Source of the DNA: a virus
Length of the DNA stretch: 42,999 nucleotides
Direction: 5' to 3' (one strand)
Virus record (IMG/VR): IMGVR_UViG_3300035665_000079
Location: 1-42,999 of that record
Shown here: positions 1 through 8,680 of the stretch, piece by piece
Numbering within the stretch: the first letter of the stretch is position 1
Layout of the letters: every line of letters starts with the position of its first letter
Made by a program: the position numbers and the translations under genes
The notes under the pieces: generated by a model
What the model was told of the DNA's origin: nothing
The model's database searches: none
The model's input: only the letters and a program-made list of their open reading frames with translations

Positions 1-940
1 GATAGTCTTCTTCACTTACGAACTCAACACTTTCAGCCAGACTTGCGAGCTTGCTCTTCTGGGTCTCAGCGAGACCTCTTGAGACATCATAGAGAATTCC
101 ATCTGATACGGATTCGCTAAGTCTTTGGTTTAACTGAATATTTCTTTCGATTTGCTCGTTGAGTCTTGATTCCATGTCATCAAGTTTTGCGACCATGCTC
201 TCAAGCACATTGTATTTATCTTCAGGGATTGATACATAATGTTCTTCAAAAAGACCCTTGAGGTTTGTCATGAATGACTCCGCAAGTTGAGCCTTGATGC
301 CAGTCTCAACTTGAAGAGCATTCTCCTCAAGCCATTCACCAGCAACATACTCAAGGTATGAGTCTACTCTTTCGGTTAATTGTGCTTCAATAGCAGCAAC
401 ATTTTCCTCAAGAGCAGCTTCATAACGCTTCTGAATAATTTCAGCAGCTTCATCTACTTTTGATCTTAGTGCAGCTTCAAAAACAAGAGCTGCTCTTTCC
501 TTAAATTCTTCGGAGAGATCTTCGTCACCAAAAATGGCTTTCACATCCTCTTCAACGTTAAACTCAAGTTCTGCTTCTTCTTCAGCTTCTTCTTCTACAG
601 TTTCTTCCGCAGCAACTTCTTCTTGCTCAAGAGCTTCTTCTTCAGAAACAACTTCTTGATCTTCTTCAACTTCAACTTCTTCAGCTCTAGCTGCTTTAGC
701 ATTAACTACATCTCTAACGGTTTTCACGTTTTGAGTAGCTAATTTAGAAGAATCGTCAGTTGAACGATAGTTGAAAGGGGTTGGGCCACCTAAGTCGGTG
801 ATTGATTGCCCAGGAACACCAGCAACAAATTCTCCATTTGAGGGCATTGGTTCAGCAGGCTTAGCACCAGCATTAACCGCAGTCTTTGATTGCTTGGCTT
901 GTGACGTTAATTCCATTTCTTGTAAATTACCAGCAGACAT
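1..940 (-). CDS. 22: gp22 prohead core scaffold protein (partial, C-terminus off left edge)
   Basis: Translated by me from the minus strand: 313 codons from ATG at 940 run open to the left edge, so the C-terminus is missing. The start follows GGAG with about 7 nt spacing. Residues 1-80 are Gln/Ala/Pro-rich. Residues about 80-125 are a strongly acidic Glu/Ala/Val tract. From about residue 125 the chain is a charged, heptad-like helix with many Glu, Ala and Lys residues, as expected for the T4 gp22 family, which forms the internal scaffold of the prohead and is degraded by gp21 during maturation. Its place directly downstream of gp21 and next to where gp23 should lie fits T4 order. A TATAAATA late box sits 42 nt upstream, suggesting its own high-level promoter. 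The assignment rests on composition and synteny rather than on a sharp motif. Confidence 0.88.
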   Translation of the reverse strand, partial: MSAGNLQEMELTSQAKQSKTAVNAGAKPAEPMPSNGEFVAGVPGQSITDLGGPTPFNYRSTDDSSKLATQNVKTVRDVVNAKAARAEEVEVEEDQEVVSEEEALEQEEVAAEETVEEEAEEEAELEFNVEEDVKAIFGDEDLSEEFKERAALVFEAALRSKVDEAAEIIQKRYEAALEENVAAIEAQLTERVDSYLEYVAGEWLEENALQVETGIKAQLAESFMTNLKGLFEEHYVSIPEDKYNVLESMVAKLDDMESRLNEQIERNIQLNQRLSESVSDGILYDVSRGLAETQKSKLASLAESVEFVSEEDY

Positions 941-981
941 TGTACTCTCCGAATAAAATTGATTATCTTTATTCTAATATT

Positions 982-989
982 TATTTATA
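982..989 (-). promoter_or_regulatory. Late promoter box for gp22
   Basis: The minus strand reads TATAAATA, a perfect T4 late (gp55-type) -10 box, in the 51-nt gap between the gp21 stop (TAA at 992-994) and the gp22 start. Followed by an AU-rich leader and a GGAG ribosome site. Confidence 0.85.
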
Positions 990-991
990 AA

Positions 992-1636
992 TTATAGATT
1001 TCTCAAGTACTCATTGAATACTTTGAGAAGACGCTCTTCGCGGATTTTTTTATCGATTGTTGGTGTTAATGAATTAATTTGCTGTAAAGTTTTTTCAGCT
1101 AAAACTCCATTATTCCAAATCCACTCCTTACCTTCCATAATACCTTGAACAAATGCATCAGGTGCGGAAGGATCTGCTACAATATCAGCAGCAGTTGAAA
1201 GCATAAAATCATCACCAACATACTTGATACCATTACGCTCAACAAGAGATCCAATACCTCTTGAAGAAACACCAAGCTTCACTCCTTCATCAAGAAGTGA
1301 CTTAGCAATGTTACCCATTGGAGTGTCGAGGATTTTTGCTTTACCAATAAAATTATTTCCTTCTGCTTTTAGACTTGTGATCATGTGTGATGCACGATCT
1401 AAATTTACCGTTGGCCCATCGGGATGACCAAGTTCTCCAAGTGCTCTTCCTTCTTTAATATACTTTTGGGTATACTTTGCAACTTCTCTCTCAAGAATTG
1501 GGAAGGGATAGCAACGACCATTGCGGTTTGTAATTTCTGCTTGAAGAAAAGGCCCTGTAATATAAAGACTGGTTTTACCATTCTTTTCTTCGGTGAGAAC
1601 TTGAATATTCTCGATTTGCTCTGTAATTAGTTTCAT
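992..1636 (-). CDS. 21: gp21 prohead core protease
   Basis: 214 aa, about the length of the T4 maturation protease (MEROPS S80-type prohead endopeptidase). It activates inside the prohead and cleaves scaffold, core and capsid proteins, usually after (L/I)xE. Visible signatures: GELGHP with candidate catalytic His71, and LGVSSRG with candidate nucleophile Ser124 or Ser125; their spacing matches the His85/Ser140 pair known for T4 gp21. The R-N-G-R-x-Y-P segment at about residues 38-43 is typical of the family N-terminal domain. The start (MKLITEQ) lies 4 nt after the stop of the 88-aa gene. No strong Shine-Dalgarno is seen (AGGA is about 16 nt away), so translation is probably coupled. Its likely substrates in this window are gp22, gp67 and the small protein at 9959-10279. 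Confidence 0.95.
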   Translation of the reverse strand: MKLITEQIENIQVLTEEKNGKTSLYITGPFLQAEITNRNGRCYPFPILEREVAKYTQKYIKEGRALGELGHPDGPTVNLDRASHMITSLKAEGNNFIGKAKILDTPMGNIAKSLLDEGVKLGVSSRGIGSLVERNGIKYVGDDFMLSTAADIVADPSAPDAFVQGIMEGKEWIWNNGVLAEKTLQQINSLTPTIDKKIREERLLKVFNEYLRNL

Positions 1637-1640
1637 TGTT

Positions 1641-1907
1641 TTACTGGGTAAATCCTACTTTTGCAACTTGAACCGTACCACCTAAAACATGAATTAAATC
1701 ACTAGCTGTTTTTTCAATAACTTCGGAAGTGTTGTTTAGCATTGTAATAGAACCAATTCCAGAATATGTAGAATTTCTTATTACAACTACAACAGAACCA
1801 CCAGAAGCATTAACAACTCTAACGAGAGTTGCACTTCCAACAGTAGTGCTATTACCAATTCCTGTGGCTAAATTAGCCTCATTACCTTTTACCTTTAACC
1901 TATACAT
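1641..1907 (-). CDS. Conserved 88-aa protein between gp67 and gp21, function unknown
   Basis: I choose the ATG at 1907 (MYRLKVKGNE, 88 aa). The longer reading from 1952 lies almost wholly inside gp67, whereas 1907 has GAGG 6 nt upstream and overlaps the gp67 stop by only 8 nt. The product is rich in short beta-type stretches: alternating Val/Ile, Gly and Thr, with TLVRVVN, VVVVIR and GTVQVAKVGF. No Cys, no membrane segment and no catalytic motif are seen. It occupies the place of T4 gene 68 (prohead core) but does not look like gp68, which is longer and helical. A small beta-sandwich capsid- or core-associated protein is a reasonable inference from location. Confidence 0.75.
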   Translation of the reverse strand: MYRLKVKGNEANLATGIGNSTTVGSATLVRVVNASGGSVVVVIRNSTYSGIGSITMLNNTSEVIEKTASDLIHVLGGTVQVAKVGFTQ

Positions 1908-2076
1908 CTTGATCCTCGGTTTCCATAGTTGGGTCAAACATTTGAGCACCAATGACAGGCTTTAACTCATCAATCATTGAAACGCTTTTTTGATAAAGCA
2001 GTTGCTTGATTGCATCAGTAAGTTCCGCAGCTGGTGCGTCGGACATCACCATCCCAATAAAATCATTTGTTTCCAT
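1900..2076 (-). CDS. 67: gp67-like prohead core protein (58 aa)
   Basis: A 58-codon gene, found by reading the minus strand from ATG at 2076 (METNDFIGMV) to TAG at 1900. The product is small, helical and acidic, with segments AELTDAIKQLLYQK and SVSMIDELKPVIGAQMF and an acidic tail ETEDQDV. This is the layout of the T4-like gp67 prohead core peptide (T4: 80 aa). The gene lies between portal and protease, exactly where T4 has gene 67. A perfect TATAAATA box is 25 nt upstream. The ribosome site is weak (AAGTAA). It overlaps the next gene by 8 nt. Identity rests on size, synteny and the I-D-E-x-K-P-x-I/V-A-x-x-M-F-like pattern, so gp67 is likely but not certain. Confidence 0.8.
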   Translation of the reverse strand: METNDFIGMVMSDAPAAELTDAIKQLLYQKSVSMIDELKPVIGAQMFDPTMETEDQDV

Positions 2077-2100
2077 GAAATTACTTATAAAATCTTATAT

Positions 2101-2108
2101 TATTTATA
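2101..2108 (-). promoter_or_regulatory. Late promoter box for gp67-88aa-gp21
   Basis: The minus strand reads TATAAATA. The TAA stop codon of gp20 (2104-2106) is embedded in the box. It is followed by a short AU-rich leader to the gp67 ATG at 2076. Confidence 0.85.
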
Positions 2109-3846
2109 GTTTGTTGGTTTTCTTAGTATCTACTTTGTCCGCTTCTGGTGCTTTTACGTTTGCTGCTTTTTCACTAGGTTGCGGATCTTTAACAGGTTTC
2201 CCTAACCCAATCTCAAGATCTTTTGCATTTTGCTTTTGAGTTTTCTTAATAAGATCCTGACCTGTTTTTTGAACATAATCAGTTGGCATTCCAGTTTCAA
2301 GATCGGTTGGTTGAGTAGGTGGTGGAATAATACCTGTGTTAAGTTCATCCGCAATTTGGAAATCAATTTCGATCATTTCCTCTTCGGTCTGGCGTAAGAT
2401 CTTTCTTCTTACATACTCATTAGAATAATATTTTCCAACATAAGGCTCTACTTGCTGAAGAAGAGAAATTCTTTCATTCATTAATTCTGTTTCTTTTAGT
2501 TCAGCAAAATGATTGTCGTAAACATAATCATATTGAATGTGATCACTCATCCATTCCCAATCTTGTGGAGTGATGATATTTTTAAGAACTAATTGAGTCT
2601 TTAGTAGATCATGGAATACATTGCTAAATCTTTTACGCAATCTCCCTACAAATCTAGAGAACATGATTTCATCTCTAAGAATTTCAGAAGATCTTCCTAA
2701 ATTAAATCCACCGTCTGCAGCAATTCTAGATTCAGGAATACCTAAGGAACGATAAAGTTTCTTTTGGAAGTATTCAATATCTGCAAGTTCTCCAAGATTC
2801 TGTCCACCAGGAAGAGTGGTGATTTCAGTTCCACGACCACCTTCTCTACGAGGTAGCCAGAAATCTTCCATCATACTGGTAAACTTTTTATCATCACGAA
2901 CTTCACCAGTTGATGCATCATAGACAAGTTTATTTCTATAACGCGACATTACATCACGAAGATATTGTTCCGCCTTGATTTTAGGAAGATTACCTACATC
3001 GATGTAGAAAATTCTACGCTCTGGAGCACGAGACAATCTGTAAATAACCAGAGAATCTTCAATCATACGAAGTTGATTGAGAGACTTGATTGCTTTATGT
3101 AAGTATGATAAAACAGTCATCTTGTTACGATCAACAAGACCCGAAGTAATATAAGTTACGGAATCTTTCGCTAACTTAACACCTTTACCATATCCACTAG
3201 CGCCAGTTGAATATCCTTGACTCTTAGGAGTATAAACAAAATACTCTTCTATATCGGGAAAGTCTAACTTTTCAACACCAATCTCTCTAGAAAGAGTGTT
3301 GACATTTTGAATGTCAACAATATTACGGTTATCTTTTTTCTTTAATTCTCTTACAAATTTAATTTTAAGTGAATCAATATATCTAATTTCTTGAATACCA
3401 TTTTGAGGATTCTCAAGATCAATTACTTTATGGTAAAATACACGACCATCAACGTACCAATTTCTAAAAATTTCATGAGCTTTTTTATCAAAGTCCATCA
3501 ATTCTTTGATGTACTTGAACTCATCACGAATGATATTTTTAATATTATCGTCTACATTCAAGTTTGATAATTCAATTTCTACAGGAGAATCATTTAAGTC
3601 TGATACAATAGCTTCGTTTACAACATCTTCAATAGCTTTGTCTGCTTCAGGATGCAAAGCCATTTCACGATATCTTTTAATCAAATCATACTCGGTTTTA
3701 TATACACCTTCAATATCTACATATTGACCATAAAAGCCTGAAGAAATGTAGTAGTCAACCCCGTCCTCATTATTAGGAGGAACGGGGGATACTTGCTTCT
3801 TAGGCTTTTTATAACCGTCATCAATTGAAAAACCAAACAGAGCCAT
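2104..3846 (-). CDS. 20: gp20 portal vertex protein
   Basis: 580 aa (T4 gp20 is 524). It forms the dodecameric portal at one capsid vertex, nucleates prohead assembly and is the channel used by the gp16/gp17 packaging motor and the docking site for the neck. Typical T4-like portal segments are visible: the N-terminal YDLIKRYREMALHPEADKAI block, VNEAI(V)SD, FRNWYVDGRVFYHKVID at about residues 125-140, IRYIDSLKIKFVRE, SRAPERRIFYIDVGNLPK, and GRSSEILRDEIMFSRF. The C-terminal 80 residues are Pro/Lys/Asp-rich and probably disordered. Start MALFGFS lacks an obvious Shine-Dalgarno. A late-type box lies 24 nt upstream. Confidence 0.97.
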   Translation of the reverse strand: MALFGFSIDDGYKKPKKQVSPVPPNNEDGVDYYISSGFYGQYVDIEGVYKTEYDLIKRYREMALHPEADKAIEDVVNEAIVSDLNDSPVEIELSNLNVDDNIKNIIRDEFKYIKELMDFDKKAHEIFRNWYVDGRVFYHKVIDLENPQNGIQEIRYIDSLKIKFVRELKKKDNRNIVDIQNVNTLSREIGVEKLDFPDIEEYFVYTPKSQGYSTGASGYGKGVKLAKDSVTYITSGLVDRNKMTVLSYLHKAIKSLNQLRMIEDSLVIYRLSRAPERRIFYIDVGNLPKIKAEQYLRDVMSRYRNKLVYDASTGEVRDDKKFTSMMEDFWLPRREGGRGTEITTLPGGQNLGELADIEYFQKKLYRSLGIPESRIAADGGFNLGRSSEILRDEIMFSRFVGRLRKRFSNVFHDLLKTQLVLKNIITPQDWEWMSDHIQYDYVYDNHFAELKETELMNERISLLQQVEPYVGKYYSNEYVRRKILRQTEEEMIEIDFQIADELNTGIIPPPTQPTDLETGMPTDYVQKTGQDLIKKTQKQNAKDLEIGLGKPVKDPQPSEKAANVKAPEADKVDTKKTNKL

Positions 3847-3869
3847 TACGTTTTGAAGTAACTTTTAAC

Positions 3870-3877
3870 TATTTATT
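3870..3877 (-). promoter_or_regulatory. Candidate late promoter box for gp20
   Basis: The minus strand reads AATAAATA, one base from the T4 late consensus. It overlaps the TAA stop of gp19 (3876-3878) and lies 24 nt from the gp20 start. Confidence 0.6.
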
Positions 3878-4508
3878 ATCTTACTTCAACGCCGTTTGAA
3901 CCATTATATGCTTCCCACCATTGAACTTGGAAGTCAACTTGGAATTCTTCAATCTGGCTGTTTGCATCATATGACAATGCAATAGCTGAAACTGAAGATG
4001 GGAAAATGCCATGGAAATTGTAGTATCTCAGAACGGGGATATTCTGAGCACTTGCAGTAGCAGCGGTTGTAGGTGCTCTACCTAACTGATAAACTTTACC
4101 ATCAACTTGATAAGCTGAAGGATCAATTTGACCCGAGTTATCAGAAACTCTGTTGATGAAGTTCATCCAACGCTCAAAAGAATTTCTAAGAGCAAAGTCT
4201 GTGTCATTAATAACTGTTACTGACCATGGTTCAAAGGTTCTGTCTCCAGCAATTTGAAGAGTTCTACCTCTGAAAGGAACTGGGATTGGGGTAATCGTTG
4301 AAGCTGGTAATGAGGCAGCTTTTACAAGGAATCTAACCTTGTCGTTGATCTGGGACTCATTAACTCCATTAGGAAGAGCTGCTGCTGGAAAAGGAATTTC
4401 AACCTCAAATAGATTTGGGCGAACACCACCACCTGCTAGTCTTCCCTTGAAGTTATCTAGAAATCTTCCGTCAGATCCTGAATTTGGGATTTGTTGAATC
4501 GAAGGCAT
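3876..4508 (-). CDS. 19: gp19 tail tube protein
   Basis: 210 aa (T4 gp19 is 163). It polymerises as hexamers into the rigid inner tail tube through which DNA passes. Recognised by position after the sheath gene and by family blocks: GGVRPNLFEVEIPFP, the PFRGRTLQIAGDRTF loop, WSVTVINDTDF, LRNSFERWMNFINR, and the C-terminal IEEFQVDFQVQWWEA strand typical of cyanophage gp19. The start (MPSIQQIPNS) has GGAG about 10 nt upstream. The family fold is shared with the Hcp/type VI tube. Confidence 0.96.
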   Translation of the reverse strand: MPSIQQIPNSGSDGRFLDNFKGRLAGGGVRPNLFEVEIPFPAAALPNGVNESQINDKVRFLVKAASLPASTITPIPVPFRGRTLQIAGDRTFEPWSVTVINDTDFALRNSFERWMNFINRVSDNSGQIDPSAYQVDGKVYQLGRAPTTAATASAQNIPVLRYYNFHGIFPSSVSAIALSYDANSQIEEFQVDFQVQWWEAYNGSNGVEVR

Positions 4509-4535
4509 TGTTCTTTAACTCCGTTGTTGTACTAT

Positions 4536-4543
4536 TATTTAAA
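4536..4543 (-). promoter_or_regulatory. Weak late promoter-like box for gp19
   Basis: The minus strand reads TTTAAATA directly after the gp18 stop (4544-4546), 28 nt from the gp19 start. Two bases deviate from TATAAATA. It is kept because its position matches the other boxes in this window. Confidence 0.35.
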
Positions 4544-6919
4544 TCAAACTCTTCCAACTACTTCTTCAAAGCTGATACCAGTTCTGGTAGCAACGAAGGT
4601 AAGTCCGATGTAATTAATGCTACGAGCAGGTTTTACAAAAATATCAGCTCTGAACTCATTAGCATCAATAATATCAGGAGTATTGTTTGTCTCATCACAA
4701 ATCAGTCTATAATCAATGATTCCTCTCTTGGCAACTACATCACGGAGGTATGGCTCAACAATATTCACAAAGTTTGATCTTGTGATCTCATCGTTGAATT
4801 CAAAGAGTTGAGTTCTAGCAGCTCTTTCAATTGCAGCCTCAATGGTTAGGAATAGCATTCTAACGTTGATTCTATCAAATGCAGATGCATATGATAGACC
4901 AGTTTTATCTCCAAAAAGGATAATACCAGATCCAGGAGAGAAGATGACTGGATTGATTCTCTTGACATAGAGAAGATCTCTTTGTGCTTGAGTTGGGTTA
5001 TATGCAAGCTTAACAGCGTTGTTAATAACACCTCTTCTAGAACCAGCAGGTGAGAACCAAGGATAGTCGGTAATTACCGTTCTACAAAGGCAACCTGCAA
5101 CATCAGCGTTTAGAGGAATATATCTAAACTTATTTGCAAATCTGTCGTACTGATACTTGTAACCACTATCAAAAATACCATAAGACGAAGAAGTGATTGC
5201 ATCATAGAAGTTAATAATATTGTTAGTTTGAGTGCCAGAATCAGCTACATCAACAACTGCAGATCTGTGTGGAGAAATAACAGCAACACAGTCCTTTCTA
5301 AGTTCGGCAATGTTGATAAGTTGATTTGCCTTGGCTTGAGTGGTAAGCTTATCCGAGAAACCAGGACCCATGATTAGGTAGTTTACTGGATATTCCTTAA
5401 CAGTCTCAAAGATTCTATATCCATTCATTAAATCACCAAGGGTGACTGAGTATCTTGGATCTGTATAAGCAGAGGAGATACCAGAAGTACCGTAGGTGTT
5501 ACCGCCGAGGAGAGTATAGCTCTTAGCTCCAGCAGCATTGAATGTTACTCCTTGTGCCTTCTGACCCCAAGCACCACCAGTAGTGCCACCAAAACCAGTT
5601 GCAGAACCTGCAGAATCAGCACCAGCATAAATGTATCCTGAACTTAGTGCAATATAATCCTTGTAGTAGATGTTCTGGCTTGGGGAAAGCTGAGCATCAG
5701 ATGCCTTAGATAAACCAATGTGCTTCTCAAGGATATTTCCAGCAATTCCAGTTACCGAACCACTATCATCAACAACGACAACATGAATTTCGTCGTTCTT
5801 GGCGCTTCTGCTATTAGCGTAGGTTGAAGTTCCTGGCTTAGGAGCAATCGAATTCCAGTAAACAGTTGAATTTACTAATCCAAGACTTTGCTGGTTGTAC
5901 CAATCAAGAGCAGTGGCAGTACTTGTTCCAGTTGTACCAATTCCAATGAATCCATTAACGGTAGTTGCATTAAATGCATAAAGATCTGGAGTATAAGTTA
6001 CTGCAGTTTCTACTTGAGTTGTGCTGTTAACAACACTGGTAATTTTAACATCAATGTGAGTGTTGCCGATACCAGTAACAATGCCTTTTACAAAACCAGT
6101 AAATGCGGTTGTAGTTCCTACACCAGCAACTGCAAATGTACCAATTTGCGTTACAGCAGCTCCAACTGTTACCGCTGAATATAATTGAGTAGTTGTGGTG
6201 GTTCTACTAAACGTTAAATCAGTAGTAGCAGCCCCTACTGCGGAAGAAGGAACTGAAAGATATACAGTACCAACACCGATTGCAAGAATTGTGGTCCCTG
6301 CACCGATATAAGTTCCTGAAACTGCATCATTAACAAGTAATCCAGTGGTGTCAACACCAACGCTAACATCATATGCTTCGCTAAAGGTTCCTGCAGTTGT
6401 TGCAACACCAACAGTAATAGCAGTGGTTGCTGTAGAAATGCCAGTGTTTACACCGATAAGTCTTTGATCTGCAAAAGCATCAATAACACAAACTTTTAAT
6501 CCGTTTGCCCAAACACCTGGATCTTTTGCTGCCCAGTGCCAGGTTGATGGTGAAGAGTAGTTTGTGGTATAATCTTCGTAGTTCTTGATCTTAACAGTTG
6601 TAGATCCAAGACCTACAGCTGTTGGTGCGTTTGCGTTGTTTAAGTTTGCTCCGTCAGCTCTGACTACACGCAATACGCCACCATAAGTTAAATAGTTTGA
6701 TGCACTATACCAATATTCGTACTGATTATCATTTTCGCTTGGCTTACCAAACTTATTAATTAAATCTTTTTCGCTCTCAACTAATGTGGCTTCCTCCACA
6801 GGACCTCTTTCAAAAGGTCCAACAAAAGCACCAGTTAATTGACTTACGGAATCAATCCTTCCAACAGTTAGATCTACTTCTCTAACTTTAATTCCAGGTG
6901 AAACTAAACCTAAAGCCAT
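4544..6919 (-). CDS. 18: gp18 contractile tail sheath protein
   Basis: 791 aa (T4 gp18 is 659). It forms the contractile sheath that drives the tube through the host envelope. The N-terminus (MALGLVSPGIKVREVDLT) and the C-terminal region (RTQLFEFNDEITRSNF ... YIGLTFVATRTGISFEEVVG) are the conserved donor-strand and core blocks of T4-type sheath proteins. SAGSRRGVINNAVKLAYNPT-like and NPVIFSPGSGIILFGDKT are also conserved. Residues about 150-320 are an extra Gly/Thr/Ala/Val-rich insertion with repeated GVGTT/GIGTT motifs, probably a surface domain, and account for the greater length. Start supported by GAGGAATCC before the ATG and a perfect late box upstream. Confidence 0.97.
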   Translation of the reverse strand: MALGLVSPGIKVREVDLTVGRIDSVSQLTGAFVGPFERGPVEEATLVESEKDLINKFGKPSENDNQYEYWYSASNYLTYGGVLRVVRADGANLNNANAPTAVGLGSTTVKIKNYEDYTTNYSSPSTWHWAAKDPGVWANGLKVCVIDAFADQRLIGVNTGISTATTAITVGVATTAGTFSEAYDVSVGVDTTGLLVNDAVSGTYIGAGTTILAIGVGTVYLSVPSSAVGAATTDLTFSRTTTTTQLYSAVTVGAAVTQIGTFAVAGVGTTTAFTGFVKGIVTGIGNTHIDVKITSVVNSTTQVETAVTYTPDLYAFNATTVNGFIGIGTTGTSTATALDWYNQQSLGLVNSTVYWNSIAPKPGTSTYANSRSAKNDEIHVVVVDDSGSVTGIAGNILEKHIGLSKASDAQLSPSQNIYYKDYIALSSGYIYAGADSAGSATGFGGTTGGAWGQKAQGVTFNAAGAKSYTLLGGNTYGTSGISSAYTDPRYSVTLGDLMNGYRIFETVKEYPVNYLIMGPGFSDKLTTQAKANQLINIAELRKDCVAVISPHRSAVVDVADSGTQTNNIINFYDAITSSSYGIFDSGYKYQYDRFANKFRYIPLNADVAGCLCRTVITDYPWFSPAGSRRGVINNAVKLAYNPTQAQRDLLYVKRINPVIFSPGSGIILFGDKTGLSYASAFDRINVRMLFLTIEAAIERAARTQLFEFNDEITRSNFVNIVEPYLRDVVAKRGIIDYRLICDETNNTPDIIDANEFRADIFVKPARSINYIGLTFVATRTGISFEEVVGRV

Positions 6920-6957
6920 TTGGATTCCTCTAGTAGTTCTTCATTTGCTCTATGAAA

Positions 6958-6965
6958 TATTTATA
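6958..6965 (-). promoter_or_regulatory. Late promoter box for gp18
   Basis: The minus strand reads TATAAATA, 39 nt from the gp18 ATG, in the gap after the gp17 stop. Confidence 0.85.
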
Positions 6966-6977
6966 AATTCCTTCTTC

Positions 6978-8675
6978 TTACCGATAGTCCCACATGTAAG
7001 ACTTATCCCCATACTCGTCTACATGCCATTTATCATCCCAAGCCTTTTGGTCTTTTTGACTAGCAAATAACCAACGATCTCCAGTTTCCTCTTCTACAAA
7101 ACCTGTGAGGTCTTCCAAACCGTCCACAATAAATCCAAATGGAGCCATATCTTGCTCAATTTGGTTTTTCTGTTCCTCATAAATTCTTTTACGAACATCA
7201 TTGTCTGTCATCTCCTTGAAATAAGGTTGAACAACTAACCATGCAAATATAACCAAACACATTGCTAAGTCATCATTACATCCTTCTTCAGCTTCAAAAG
7301 ATTGATTTCTTTGGATAAATGTGGTAAGCTCACTGATAACATCATAATCCGAAAAGATTAGTTTATCATCTTCAATTAATGTTTTTAAATTAGAGCATCC
7401 AACTTTTTTAACAGTCTTACTCATCTTCAATCCCAACTGAGATTTTGTACCAGAAAATCCCTGACCCACAATCTGACCAGCTCTACCTCTCATAGCAACC
7501 ATAAGAAGGTTATCATACTCAAGATCAAATTGTAGGATTGAAGCAACCTGATCACCAACGTCGTTGGTTTCAATCAACACGTATGCTTTATTATATGCCA
7601 CTGCTACCTGCTCAATAATGCTTGGAAATAGCATTGGTTTGATTTCGTTATTTCGATATTTTGCTACAATCTTATATGGAAAAGTTGTTATATCAAAAAC
7701 AACAAATGCAGAATAATCGTGCGATACCCCTCTAGCAACGTCCGCAGTTAAGATATAACTATTACCTTCTATAGCTTCTTGATATACGTCCAATCCCTTA
7801 TTTGTTTTAATCGGATCTTCATATACCAAAGACTTTAACTTTGATGCTGATATTAATGTATCAACAGATCCTAAAAATTCGCACTCAAATTCTTGAGAGA
7901 ACTGTTGTTTCGATGTGTTTGCAATAGTTTGCTCTTTCCATTCAGCATCACGACCAGGGACTTCTGACCAGTGAACTTCGGTCGTTACATACTGGTTTCT
8001 ACCACGCTCAGCGTCATGCCAAAGACGGTAAAAATGATTCATACCCTTGGGGGTAGAAACAATAATTACTTTAGTTGATGTACCAGATGAAATTGTAGGA
8101 TATACTGAACTAAAGAAGTCATCAGCAATGTGATTTGGAATGAACGCAAATTCGTCCAAGAAGATAATGTTGAATGACATTCCTCGGACGGCAGAACTAG
8201 ACGTAGATGCTGCCATGATTTTGGAGCCATTTTCTAAAGTTAGGCTTCCTCGGTTCCATGCAATAATGCCTTGCTGCATCCACTTAGGAAGATTCTCATA
8301 CGCTGTTTGCAATCTTTCTAATAACTCTCTTGCAGTTGATGCTTTGTTTGCTAAAATACCAATGTTAACATTGTCGTTAAAAACTGCATAATGTAACAAA
8401 TAAGAAACCACAGTTGTAGACTTACCAGTCTGACGAGGCATCTTACAAATATTAAATCTATTATTATGGAAATTTCTAATTAACTTCTCTTGGAAAGCAT
8501 ACATATCAAAAGGTATTAAACCTTTATCAACGTTTACAATTCTGACATAATTTTGTGCAAAATATACAGGATCTTGTTTACATTTAATAAACTCTTCAAT
8601 TTGCTCAGCGGTAAACTCAATAGGTGTATTAGCCTTTTTTAAATTAGGATTACCAAGATAAATGTTATCACTCAT
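6978..8675 (-). CDS. 17: gp17 large terminase (packaging ATPase-nuclease)
   Basis: 565 aa (T4: 610). It docks on the portal, hydrolyses ATP to pump DNA and cuts concatemers at headful. ATPase domain: P-loop MPRQTGKST with Lys85, Walker B IIFLDE with Asp174 and catalytic Glu175, coupling motif STPKG at 207-211. RNase H-fold nuclease: candidate metal ligands Asp312 (TADVARG), Glu369 (LIETND) and Asp468/Asp469 (GCNDDLAM), matching D401/E458/D542 of T4 gp17. All key residues are present, so it should be active. The start has a GGTAA-type ribosome site. It follows the 424-aa gene by 5 nt and, unusually compared with T4, is separated from gp16 by three genes. Confidence 0.98.
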   Translation of the reverse strand: MSDNIYLGNPNLKKANTPIEFTAEQIEEFIKCKQDPVYFAQNYVRIVNVDKGLIPFDMYAFQEKLIRNFHNNRFNICKMPRQTGKSTTVVSYLLHYAVFNDNVNIGILANKASTARELLERLQTAYENLPKWMQQGIIAWNRGSLTLENGSKIMAASTSSSAVRGMSFNIIFLDEFAFIPNHIADDFFSSVYPTISSGTSTKVIIVSTPKGMNHFYRLWHDAERGRNQYVTTEVHWSEVPGRDAEWKEQTIANTSKQQFSQEFECEFLGSVDTLISASKLKSLVYEDPIKTNKGLDVYQEAIEGNSYILTADVARGVSHDYSAFVVFDITTFPYKIVAKYRNNEIKPMLFPSIIEQVAVAYNKAYVLIETNDVGDQVASILQFDLEYDNLLMVAMRGRAGQIVGQGFSGTKSQLGLKMSKTVKKVGCSNLKTLIEDDKLIFSDYDVISELTTFIQRNQSFEAEEGCNDDLAMCLVIFAWLVVQPYFKEMTDNDVRKRIYEEQKNQIEQDMAPFGFIVDGLEDLTGFVEEETGDRWLFASQKDQKAWDDKWHVDEYGDKSYMWDYR

Positions 8676-8680
8676 AAAAA

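Noticed and set aside
1908-1952. Upstream start (MVLKCLTQLW...) for the 88-aa gene
   Set aside because: The extra 15 codons are an out-of-frame reading of gp67; ATG at 1907 has GAGG at proper spacing.
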